Shown in pieces: positions 37,832 through 48,200 of a DNA stretch of 64,000 bases. A model generated the notes under the pieces. The model worked only from the letters and a program-made list of their open reading frames with translations. It searched no databases and was not told where the DNA came from. Origin of the DNA: Phyllostachys edulis. Lineage: Eukaryota > Streptophyta > Magnoliopsida > Poales > Poaceae. Each line of letters starts with the position of its first letter. Within the stretch, counting starts at the first letter, position 1. The stretch spans positions 61,874,611 through 61,938,610 of the forward strand of contig CM070548.1 of NCBI GenBank assembly GCA_036346405.1. The letters run 5' to 3'. The translations under genes and the position numbers were made by a program.

Positions 37832-38660
37832 GATCGGGACCATCCAATAAGGATCGGACGGCTCTAAAGGAGTGGGACATTTGGACCATCCAAACATCTC
37901 ACCAAGATCAAACCGTCCAATGCAAATCGACCAGTACACAAGCGATAGAGGTCTGGATCAAGTAGAAGGCTCGAACGGAAGCGAGGGAGGTCCAAATAAA
38001 CAAGGAGAAGGTTCTAGAGGACACAGGGAGGTCCAAATGAACGAGGGGGAGGGCCTAAAGGACACAGGGATGTCCTGAAGGACATGGGGAGGTCGAAATG
38101 AACGAGGGAGAGGTCCTAAAGGACACAGGGAGGTCCTGAAGGATGCGAGGATCACTCGAGTTTGAATTTCAACGTTCTAGGACACTTGAAACACCAATCC
38201 GAGCTAGTCTAAGACCTAAGAGAGGAGGTCCTAGACCCACAAAGGAGGTCTGGGCAGGAGGAGATCCAGCGCAAGGGCAAACTAAGCCTAACTTGACTCT
38301 TCGGAAAACAAAGGGGTTTGAAACACAAACTCGGGTAGAGAACCACGGGATGGTTCTGACCCCAAAAGAAAAGAGGTCAGAACCAAAGATAAATTCAAAC
38401 AGGGAGGGACGTCTAAACCTTAAAGAGATTGTATTCGACAGCCAACAAAGGAAATCTAGATTAAAAGAGATGGAAAGATCCAAGCTCAGTGGACATGCTA
38501 GCAGTTTGAAGATACAAGCTAATGGTTAATAACAGCTTTATTGTAGTTTTGTACTGTGTCAGTACTATGTTGTAGTTACAGAAACTAGCATGATGGTTTA
38601 CAGTAATCATGGAACAATTTGTCTTGTTAAATAAAGTTTTCGAGTTGTTTAATTTTTGAT
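37832..38660. other. AGGTC-rich flank, possibly the rest of the element A LTR, then unassigned sequence
   Basis: Up to about 38420 this stretch keeps the GGAGGTC repeats and short near-duplicated phrases (GAGGACACAGGGAGGTCC-like) of the LTR of element A. From 38420 to 38660 it is AT-rich, with no recognisable gene. The frame at 38143-38529 on the plus strand looks like repeat sequence, and I do not call it. Confidence 0.4.
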
Positions 38661-38812
38661 TGGGGGGCAATTGTGATCTGTAACTCTCATATTTCTCTGG
38701 CAGAGACTAACGCTTTATTGAGGTGTGTTAGGCCATACACAGTGGACAAATAACACCAAGAAACAATGATATGCAAAAAGATCTAAATCCTACACTATCT
38801 GAATCTCTCGTG

Positions 38813-39065
38813 CTCAGTCACGCTCGAGATCTCATTCTCGAGACCGCCCAAACCACGTGTTTGGGATCGCTCAGAGCTTGCCTCTGAGTGTGACCTACAC
38901 TATCCTAGATCCACGTGCCTAGGTACGCTCAAGATCCCGTTCTCGAGACCACCTAAACCATATGTTTGGTACCGCACAGGGCTCATTCCTGAGTACGCCC
39001 AGGACTTCACTCCTGGGTACGCCAGAGCTACACGCTCGAAGTGTCACGAACTACTCGTTCGGGAA
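38813..39065. repeat. Array of about ten short hairpins, period about 25 bp
   Basis: Successive units each hold a self-complementary stem with a short loop, and are separated by TACGC- or ACCGC-like spacers. Examples are CTCGAGA/TCTCGAG (38822-38842), CCCAAA/TTTGGG (about 38847-38865), CTCAGAG/CTCTGAG (about 38870-38888), CCCAGGA/TCCTGGG (about 38998-39018) and CGAGC/GCTCG or CGAAC/GTTCG at the end. Stem sequence changes from unit to unit while length and spacing stay similar. It may be part of an unidentified LTR; a G-run (GGGGGG) followed by CAATTGTGATCTG lies upstream at 38661. Confidence 0.7.
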
Positions 39066-39126
39066 ATCTTATATGCAGAAAGGAGATAAGTCATATTTTT
39101 TCGCCTTCAACCTATATTTGATTTCT

Positions 39127-39224
39127 TTAATTGGCTCAATTGTTTCTAACCAGAACATCTTGTTTCAGGCTTCTACAGATAATGTCAAAACTCACTGTGA
39201 ATTCTACATGCCACGTAGCTGTTA
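39127..39224 (+). repeat. About 97-bp segment duplicated at 39861-39955
   Basis: Both copies contain GGCTCAATTGTTTCTAACC and AATGTCAAAACTCACTGT in the same order, with about 10 mismatches. The right copy lies in the sequence just upstream of the methyltransferase exon at 40052, so the segment is probably old intron sequence. Confidence 0.75.
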
Positions 39225-39860
39225 GGACATCACAAATATTCCATGCCACCCAATAACAAGTCCACATGGCATCTATGTCCCAATAACCATTTCGGGTACA
39301 TGCGTCTAACTAGGGGTGGGCTTATGACAAATCGGTCCGACCTAAAATCGCTGCCCCACATGACCTATTTACATAGAATGGAGTTATTGATCGAACGGGG
39401 TTATGTATTGTAAAGAACCGTTAAGCAAAGATAACAATGTACCGTAACAAAGCATAATGTAAGTGTCAAGTGCTAACAACTTAATTTAAACTATTACAAT
39501 CATACTAGCATAAGAAGTCCACATAAATAAATTCAAGTACATAAGAAGAACAACAACTAAAAGTCTAGAACAACTAAAAGTTTTAACAAGTTCAATGGGG
39601 TTAATATTAAAGTATGAACACGGATTTCCTATTGTTTTAACAAGTTCAATGGGGTTAATTTTAAACTATGATATCGCATATCCACAACCATTTTCTCCTT
39701 TTCTCTAATTGAGAAATTACCAAAATGGCCCTAAAAAAATCCAACAGTAGCCACAATCCACCCTTGATTAGTGCTTTAATATTTGTGCAATTCACTATTT
39801 GGGAGAGCATAGAATCAGCTCCTATCTTGTTATGGCCTTTAGCTACACATATATACCACT
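39225..39860. other. AT-rich intergenic sequence between the two copies of the duplicated segment
   Basis: No gene was seen. A possible hAT-type end (CTAGGGGTGGGC) lies at about 39310, without a matching opposite end. A 26-bp phrase containing TTTTAACAAGTTCAATGGGG occurs twice, at about 39573-39605 and 39633-39660. Confidence 0.4.
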
Positions 39861-40051
39861 AAAGATTGGCTCAATTGTTTCTAACCGGAACATTATGTTT
39901 CAGCCTTCTAGAGATAATGTCAAAACTCACTGTCAATTCTACATGCCATGTAGCTGTTATGGTTACAGATGTTGTAGACACCATAAATGATTTATACTGT
40001 AGTTTCTATTTGGTGTCATGTATACCATTGGTCTTATCTTTGCTTTTGCAG

Positions 40052-40306
40052 GTATGCTCCTCTTGACAGTTGGCTTTTGTCATCTGTTGTTTCCAATTCG
40101 GATGAAAGAAACAAGCGGCACATTCCATGGCCCGAAAGACTTAATATTGGATAGACAAGTGTACACGATGATTACGCTACTACTAAGCGAAGTTTGATCT
40201 CGATACAAAGTATTGGAAACAAGTCGTTTGAAGTATATTTTAATGAGTTTCAGTTAATTGGTCAAGTATCCATAATGTGATGGACATGAATCTTTGGTTA
40301 CGGAGG
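40052..40306 (+). pseudogene. Single decayed exon of a DUF248/PMT-type putative methyltransferase gene
   Basis: The segment sits between a good acceptor (TTTTGCAG before 40052) and a donor (GTAAGA from 40307). It reads YAPLDSWLL, then SDERNKRHIPWPERLN, and meets TAG at 40152. In neighbouring frames KFDLDTKYWKQVV, VYFNEF and NVMDMN follow. That order (PLDSCLL, WPxRL, DTxYWKxxVxxVY, NVMDMN) is typical of plant Golgi-type PMT proteins (Methyltransf_29), which are thought to methylate wall polysaccharides. At least one stop and two frameshifts are present, and no neighbouring exon was found. This is a lone pseudo-exon, and the family call is from memory of the motifs. Confidence 0.8.
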
Positions 40307-40890
40307 GTAAGAGAAGGCAATTTTCTGCTGATTATTTTGTGAAATTCATTCTGTGACATTGCAAATATCAATCCTCATAGTTTTACTACTTCTACTTCAA
40401 GGATGCTTTTTGATACATGGATAATTAGAGATTAAATAGATCTTTGGTTGGACTGAGTTTTTGAATTCATTTTGAATGTGTAGTTTTTGTCGATACAATA
40501 GAGGAACTTATCATTAACGATAGCTTGAACCGACTCATCCATTCATTCAACAATGGACGATAGCTTGAACCGACTCATCCATTCATTCAACAATGGAGTA
40601 AAGGTTGCTTTGGGATGCTAATACTTACTGATTTGGACTAATTCATATAACCCTTTTCTTGTGGGGATCAGGCAAATCAGAAACCTCCTTATTGATACTA
40701 AAGATATTAACTGTCCATACTGTATAGCACTAAAGAGGACAAAAAAAAAAACAACAGATTTATGTTCTGTAATCACCAATTCGAACACATTGACAAATCT
40801 GTGCTACAATCACGAAACTATATTATACAATCATTCAAGCACACATTCTAGTATAGCAAAAACAAACAAATTCACAAAGGTTAACCGGTT
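40307..40890. other. AT-rich sequence with a 40-bp tandem duplication
   Basis: Two adjacent copies of a 40-bp unit beginning ACGATAGCTTGAACCGAC lie at about 40517-40556 and 40557-40596. Otherwise no feature is recognised, and the short open frame at 40661-40927 is not supported. Confidence 0.5.
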
Positions 40891-41059
40891 ATTACCTCGA
40901 TCTAGGAGGGCGACACAGGGAGGATAGCCGGTCGTCGGGGGGAGGACGACACCTGCCGGAGGGAGGAGGGCCGGCGGCGGGAGGAGGGCGACGCGGGGAG
41001 GAGAGTTGGTTGGGGAGACGCCGGCCATCGGGGGGACGATGGGCAGCAGGAGGACGAGG

Positions 41060-41064
41060 CCCGG
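41060..41064. repeat. Left target-site duplication of the solo LTR (CCCGG)
   Basis: Identical to 44189-44193 on the other side of the LTR. Confidence 0.85.
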
Positions 41065-44000
41065 TGAAGGATCTAGACCCGCCATTATATGTTAATGGAG
41101 TTTTGGTGATTAATGACAAATCTAAATTGTGAGACTAATATTTCATTGTTATACATATTGTTTAGTCTCATTTGGATATAAAGGTGAAAATCAAAGAGGT
41201 ATGCTTTCGACATCATAATTCTTACATATTTAGCTGCATTCCTCGGATCCAAAACATAGGTTAAACTCCACCAAAAGGTTAATTTGAATATGTGCATATG
41301 ATCCCATTACACATTTGTGTATGCACACATTTAGGGGGAATTCATTCTATATTTTGTGGTCTCATTAGTAATGATCCATATTCCTTTTTTACATAATTTA
41401 AGGATCCTTACTTTGAAACATATTCCTGAATATATTTAACTTGTGTAGTTAATATATTCATATGAGCAGATGAGACTTGTGTAGTTCATATATGCTCATA
41501 TAACCTTGAGTAGATACAACTTGTGTAGTTCGTATACACTCATGTTGAGTATATATATAACTTGTGTAGTTAGTATATACTCACATCAATTTCTATTCAA
41601 TTATTTGCTATTGAAGTGATTATCATCAATTACCAATTTGGGAAAGATTATGGTATCTTGTCCCAACCATTATGAGTTAATGGTATGGTGTGGTAATTAA
41701 TGATAATCATATTGTTGGAACTAACATTTTCTATGAGTTGGATGAAATAGGTTATGTTCCATGAGGTTGACAATTTGGGATGACATCATGTGTTGACGGT
41801 CATCAAGTCAAGAGCTTGGTGTAAAGGATGTCATCATGTGTTGATGCGCATCAAGTTCAAGATGAAGGAAATCATCGTGTGTTGATGATGTTCATGAAGA
41901 AGATATGATCATGTGTTGATCAAGTCAAGAGAAGCTTCATCATGTGTTGATGAAGGGCAAGCAAAGGATGTCATCATGTGTTGATGAGTATCAAGTCAAG
42001 AACCCGGAGTTGAAGCAAGGATGTGCGTCATCAAGCTTCAAAAAGATGCTAAAGGCAAAGGTATGGCTAGCTAGGGCTAAGGATGTGTTCCTAGTCTTTT
42101 ACCGGTCTCGGTGTTTGGTTGGGAGACCGGATTGCTAGTATAGGTCGCCGTACTATTAAGAGGGGTCTTTGACCAGTAGCTTGAGTTAGTAATGTGTTGA
42201 TAGCTTATTGTGTTTGCTCTAGCTCACCTTAACATGTTGCCAATATTTGCGAATGTGTTTTACAAATAGGTGTGGCTCATGGATATTCCTTGTAGCATGT
42301 GACTTAGTTTGCGAATGTGTTTTGCGAATGGTTTAAGTCCATGTACCTTATTCCTTGTGGTATTGATTCTAAAAGTTGGCAAATGTGTTTTGCAACTTGT
42401 TGAGAATCATGCATTGAACTTGTGTTTGCATCACGTATCAATTTGGCAAATGTGTTTTGCAAAATTGAGTTGAAACGAATGCAAACTTTGCTTTCTGTTG
42501 AAAAACGGTAGTACCAGCATGAGTTGCGCGGAACTACCGCTCTGCGGTATAACCGGTGGTTCCTTGGCGGAACTACCGCACTTGTTGAGCATGTGTTGCT
42601 CTGAGGTGGTGCGGTAGTATCGACGTGGACATTGCGGAACTACCGTTGAGAGGTAGTACCGGCTTTGGTTGCGGTATTACCGGTGGACGTTCGGAGCACC
42701 GAGCGTGGGACGTTAGATCTTGATCTAACGGTCCAAAATGCGTGAACTTTCGGACCGTCCGAATGGAGCCCAGATCCAACGGTTTAGACTTGCGGTCCAA
42801 ACTACCAATTTGATCTTCACCGTCCACGTGTCAAGTCCATGTGTTGGACTGGTCGCGTGTGGTACGGTAGTACCGGCGCTGTGTGTGCGGTACTACCGCA
42901 CGTCGGTAGGTCCGGCGTGTTGGAGCGGTATGGAAATTCCAGTAGCGTTGCATTTTGGACTTGGTTTGCTCTGACGGAACGCGGTAGTACCGCAAGACGC
43001 CGTGTGCGATACGATCGCTCGCGAACTACCGTTCATGTGTTGGCGGTACGTATTTTCCAGAATCGATGTATTTTGGTCCTTAGCCGATTTCGTGAGCATG
43101 TGTTGCTCTCTCGGTTGAGCGGTAGTACCGCACCGCAATGCTTTGTGCGGTATTACCGATTAACGGAACTACCGCGTATGTGTTGGCGGTAGTACCGAAG
43201 CCCTTTGCAACGGCTAGTTTTATAGCCATTACTGCGCTTGCGGTAGTACCGGCCATTGGTTGGCGGTACTACCGATTGTCCTGTTTTTTCAGGGACTTTG
43301 CCTCCAACGGCTAGTTTGGTTGTGTGGGCTACAAATACCCACCTTGGCCGTGTGTGGAAGGTTGCTGGTCGGGTGATAGTCATATCCAAGTGTTGTAGCT
43401 ATGTGCTAGACACCATTTGAGCTAAGAGCAAGCCCTCTTTACTCTTGTGTGCATGTGTTGCACTTAGTGAGTGATTGAGAGAAAACCCTAAGTGCATGTG
43501 TTGCCTTAGGTTGTGGATTTCGTATCCATAGAGCTTTAACACTTGATTGGTTCAAGTGAAAGTTGGAGATTTGTTACTCTTGGTGTTTGCTGACACCTAA
43601 ACGGCGTGGTGGCGTCGTGCGTCGGTGATCTTCTCAAAGAAGCTTGTGAGAAGACCTGAGCGGTTTGTGAGTGGTGTGGTGCTCGCCATCTCCGGCGTGG
43701 AGGTAAGAGCAATCCTAGTGGAGCGAGGTGTTGGTTCGGTTTGGAACCGGTCCAAGTAGTTGGACTTACCTCGGAGGAAGGCTTAATTTGTGGAGCCGGC
43801 CCAATTGGTTTGGGTTTCCCTCAACGTGGATTAGGGTAGACCGGCAAGTCTCCGATCACCACGATAAAACATCGTCGTGTCAAGTGTGGTTTGCATTCTT
43901 GTGATTTACATTGTGCAATTTATATTCCTTCTAGTAAATTGCTTATTCATTGTGTATGAATGCTTGCTTTATCTTGTGCTATTTATATTGCTTAAATTGA

Positions 44001-44188
44001 AGTGTTTGTAAGTCTTGCTTAATTGCTATATTCTTCAATAGACTTGTTTTGTTGGTGCACATAGTTGAACTAATTGATTAGGCTAAAACCGTATTGTTGT
44101 TAGCTTCCGCATAAGTAATCCGTTTTAGAATTAGAGATTTTTAGAAACGACTATTCACCCCCCTCTAGTCGGCCTCCTCAATCTTACA
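41065..44188 (+). mobile_element. Solo LTR of a copia family related to the element at 57861-60464
   Basis: This 3124-bp LTR starts TGAAGGATC (a decayed TGTAAG-type start) and ends ATCTTACA, between perfect CCCGG duplications. It aligns with 57861-60464 over the 5' third (GTGATTAATGACAAATC, TTGGATCC/CTCGGATCC) and at the 3' end (ATTCACCCCCCTCTAGTC against ATTCAACCCCCCTCTAATT). No internal sequence remains, so it probably arose by recombination between two LTRs. It contains tandem hairpins with a constant TGTGT loop and many copies of the word CGGTAGTACCG. Confidence 0.9.
41440..43505 (+). repeat. Constant-loop (TGTGT), variable-stem hairpin series in the solo LTR
   Basis: A-TGTGT-T or close variants start at 41788, 41836, 41877, 41911, 41942, 41976, 42192, 42253, 42315, 42383, 42450, 42591, 42839, 43035, 43098, 43178, 43453 and 43496. 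Four more TGTGT loops, flanked by AACT/AGTT-type arms, begin at 41442, 41478, 41522 and 41563. The flanks are complementary but differ: CTTCATC/GATGAAG at 41942, ATCATC/GATGAT at 41877, AGTCC/GGACT at 42839, GAGC/GCTC at 42591 and 43098. Confidence 0.85.
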
Positions 44189-44193
44189 CCCGG
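44189..44193. repeat. Right target-site duplication of the solo LTR (CCCGG)
   Basis: Pairs with 41060-41064. Confidence 0.85.
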
Positions 44194-45223
44194 CGGAGGG
44201 AGGAGGGCCGGCAGCGGGAGGAGGAGGTTCGGCAGAGGGAGCAGGGCCACATGGAGGAATGGGAGGTGGAGGCGGTGGCGGGAGCTCGAGGTCGCAAGGA
44301 GTCAGCCAGGGCGGAGGATGAAGAGGTGTTTGGGTCCAAAGCTTTAAGTCGCTATTATCACGCCACATGCGTTGGCGTGGAAAAGGCCATTGTCACGCCA
44401 CGCGCGTTGGCGTGACTATTGCCACGCAAGCCCTCCACGTTGGCATGAGGGCTTACGTTGCAGTTTTTGCTACATCGCTATGGGTGATGTGACAGTATGG
44501 TTTTGCCACGTCACGGGAGGTGGTATGACCAAGAGGGTCAGAATTAGAAATAAAGTTCGCGAGTGGTTAACTTTAAAATATAATTAAAAAAGATTAAATA
44601 ATAACAGAATTCGTCTTGGGGTCAATCCAAATTTTGATACGATTATATATTTGGTGCAATTTATATTGGGCAAAACATACATTACTTTTGCAGATCCGGA
44701 GGTTCACAACCATTCTTCACGCAGGTCCAATGGCTACGATTCAAAGTTGCTCCTCTCCATAAAACAATGTTATCCCATTATCTATTGATTAGTGCTTCAT
44801 TGTTTTTTAAGGATTATTTGCCTGTATTATTGTAATTACTCATTGCAATCCCCTGATAGTCATCGATTGCTTGATCTATAATCAATGCTGTTTGTGATTT
44901 CATTTTGGTACGACGTGGGTTCCACGTACCAAATTACCAACTGACCAGTGAGATTAAAATTATAACTTTTTTTTAGAGGAGATTAAAATTATAACTGATG
45001 CAATATCTGCCAATGTCCATAGACTGGTCGAGTTATATGGGCCGGGTTTGGGCTGGATACGGCAACGAGTACAACAAAGCCCATGAAAGTTTCCTCACTA
45101 GTGGCTAGCCCCTTCTTGGCCTCTTCGCTCTCAAGTCTCGAAAATCTGAGAGAAAAAAGAATTAAAAAAAAAGAGAGGAAAAACAGCTGCCCACCCAAGC
45201 GCCGACGGGTCTGACACTCCGAG
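44194..45223 (+). promoter_or_regulatory. Upstream region of the MYB/SANT gene, with palindromic words and site-II-like motifs
   Basis: At 44355-44530 four imperfect hairpins built on CACGCCA/TGGCGTG lie in a row. An inverted pair TGGTACG/CGTACCA lies near 44906-44931. The unit GAGATTAAAATTATAACT occurs twice, at about 44949 and 44979. Closer to the gene, TGGGCCGGG (45038) and AAAGCCCA (45077) resemble site-II/TCP-type elements found before growth-related plant genes. A purine-rich stretch (45145-45185) is probable 5' UTR. The exact transcription start is not visible. Confidence 0.45.
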
Positions 45224-48200
45224 ATGGCGGCGGTGCCGGCGCCGGCGCCGGCGGCGGGGACGGGGAAGCGGAAGCGCGGTTTCTCCGAGGACGACGTGTA
45301 CCTCCTACTCCATAGGTCCGTCCTTCCCCTCACCCCCCACCGCATCTCCCCGGTTCTCTCTAGGGTTTTAGCGCGCCGCCCAATTTTTTCCGCAGGTACA
45401 CGCCGGCGACGATCCTGACGGCGCTGCAGGAGGTGGCTCAGCACGCGGAGAGGAGGGACATCGACTGGAGGGAGCTGGTGGGCAAGACAGCCACGGGAAT
45501 CACCTCCGCCCGCGAGTACCAGATGCTCTGGCGCCACTTCGCCTACCGGCACGACCTCGCCGAGAAATTCGACGACAGCGCCCAGCCACTGGTTTGTGCC
45601 CACAAAGCTTGGATTTGCTGCCAGTTTCGATTAGCTTGAAAGGCGTCCTGTAACTATGATTTTCGCAGTAGGGACTATTAGTAGTAGTACACACTACACA
45701 GAAATTCAGTTTGTTCAACTGTTGGCTGCTCTTTATCTAATGGCATTTTGGTACTTGTGTTGCTCTGATTGATGATGGTAGGGCGATGAGAGTGACCTGG
45801 AATGTGAGGTTGAACCCGTTCCTACCCCAAGCAACGAAGCGCTAATTGAGGCCTCAACGTTTGCCAAGGTATCACCATGTGTTTTGTCAAAAGCATATCT
45901 TGCTGTAGCTTATATTTTTGAATAGCGAATGCTCCTTATGAATTAAGGCGCCGAAAGCCTGTTAAATCTTCTTTCTCACCACCTTGCCTTATTTATATGT
46001 GTTTATTTAGCTACCTGCCTATTAAATTAAACACATCCCAGTGTAATTAGTACTCGTATTTTTCTATTTGATATTTTGGCCCACAATATTCAGGATTGAG
46101 TGCGAGGCATTTGATGTGCATAAAATTTGGTTTGGCATCTGCTTAAGGTCGCTGTCTCCTGTTTTACCACAATACAGTATCTAATGTCATGATATGCATG
46201 TTTTATTATTATTGGCTTGCCCAAGCAGACATTTTATTATGATTTTATCCATAAGGAGTTGCAAAATATGGTACACTCGGATGACTTATTAGTTATTCTT
46301 GTGTGCATTGAGAATTTCATATGGTAAGAATATGTGTATCTGTAACAGTATGAGCCTATTCAAGCCTGGTTGATGCACAATGTTCGCTTTGTTCAAAAGC
46401 TTGATCGATGCCTCATTTTACATCTGGAAGATAAAGCTCTGCATGGTTTCACTAGAAATCAGAGGATAACGAAATGTTTCTGGTTGTATGGTATAAAAAA
46501 TGTGAGGATTTGTCAATAAAAATTGAGCTCTTAAGAGTGCTCTTTAAGTTTCTTGCTCCTTTTCAGTGAATGTAGCCTTCCATTTCATTTAACAATTTTA
46601 CAAGATGGATATCATATAATGCCTCACAACTCTCTCTCTTGTAAGTTTTTCAAGAACTTAATAGAGTATTGATAGACTGATAGTGCTTGCATTTGCCAAA
46701 TCCGCAACCACAACTATGAGTCTGTCTCTGTATGCTTACATAAAAGGGCTATCATGTTTAGTAGTTTATACAAAATTGTGTTCTTATGATAGCTCTGTAA
46801 GTTTCTTCCTCTTTTTCAGTGAGTGTAGCCTTCCATTTCTTTTAATAATTTTACAAGATTGACCTCATAGAATGTCTCACAACTCTCTCTCTCTCTCTCT
46901 CTCTCTCTATTTTTAGTAACTTAAAATAGTGTCTAATCAGAGACTTGTAGTGCTTGCATTTGCCAATTCCACAACCGCTACTATTCGTCTTTGTCTCTGT
47001 ATGCAGAAAAACATAGAAGGGCCATTATGTTTAGTTTATGGAAAAGATTCTTTGTATAGCTATGCGATGATGCAAAGAACTACATAACCTCTAGTTTCTT
47101 TGACAATTTTGTGTCGTTTACTATGTCAAGTGCCATGCAATCATGTCTTGTGCTCTTGTTCTATCACATACTTGGCTATTTGCGCTATAACTTTGTTGTT
47201 ATCTTAGATATGTACAATGGCAATTGATCCTATTATATAAATTGCAGATCTTAATCTCTGGATCTTCACGTGAGCAAGCCTCTAGCCATCGTGCTAGCTC
47301 AGAAGTACCTGTGCTAAATGCTCCAAATGAAAAGTTACCGCGTGTTCCATCTGATAAACAGCTTGCTCAGAGTCACCGTCTAACAAATGGTACAAGTCCA
47401 GTTTCCAACTCAAAACAGACATCCCACACAGGGTTATCTCCTGATCCTTTGGATGCAAACGGGCCTCCTAAAAAGAAAAAGAAGCCTAAACCATGGTCTA
47501 AAGAGGAGGATTCGGAGCTAGTGGCTGGTGTACAGAAGTGTGGTGAGGGAAATTGGCTGGACATTCTGCATAAATATACCTTTGATAATACAAGAACTCC
47601 TGTTCAGTTGTCTCAGGTAACACTGCGATCACCTTGTCAACTGTATACTAGCATCCATTTCACGGATCATCCTTATTTACATGTGTTGGATTACCATACC
47701 CGAAAATTCGAAATCATCCTGACTTATGGTAACATGCTTTGCAAATATGCTAAGATGGCAGAGTAGCCACATACATGCATCTGTTGCAAGTATTTATCCA
47801 AAGTTCCAAACAGATTTGCTGCTTGTTGCAATTGTTTGGTTGCTTCTCATCTATGCCTAGACATAAGTTCTGTCTCAAATTTACTGGGTCTGTTTGGTTA
47901 TTTTTCTTATGCATCTTACAGTTGTGAATATGATGATAACCACGATTTGATGTATCATTTTGTCCTCATGTAGATATCTGTCTTTAGAATAGTTGGTTAA
48001 TATGTATTGTTCTTTTCAGAGATGGGTGCTAATTTGCAAGCGCCAAGGATCAACCAAGCCTGCTAACGCTAAACCAGCCAGTGTGGCTAGCTCAGAGGAA
48101 AGAAAGGCAGCTCAAAAGGCATTTTCTATGGCTCTTGATATGCCTATGACTGGATTATCTACGTTAAGATCAGGTATTTACAGAATTCATAAGCATTGCG

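Larger units (their letters stand above)
40892..44368 (-). pseudogene. GC-rich proline-rich open frame split by the solo LTR (doubtful gene)
   Basis: On the minus strand, 44368-44189 and 41059-40892 are GC-rich and encode Pro/Arg/Ala-rich sequence with a similar AAGPPPS phrase on both sides. If the solo LTR and one copy of its CCCGG duplication are set aside, the two halves join in the same frame, giving about 115 codons. I know of no such protein. A GC-rich 5' region of an old gene or a transposon end is equally possible. Confidence 0.25.

Noticed and set aside
37571..37939. Minus-strand frame of 122 codons with repeating peptide
   Set aside because: It is a translation of the LTR half-unit array and its flank, with no conserved start or domain.
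39310..39860. A possible hAT element starting CTAGGGGTGGGC
   Set aside because: No opposite terminal repeat or 8-bp duplication could be found.
45224..45418. Unspliced 64-codon frame starting at the true ATG
   Set aside because: It runs through a clear GT-AG intron (45316-45395). The spliced reading continues the conserved N-terminal region.
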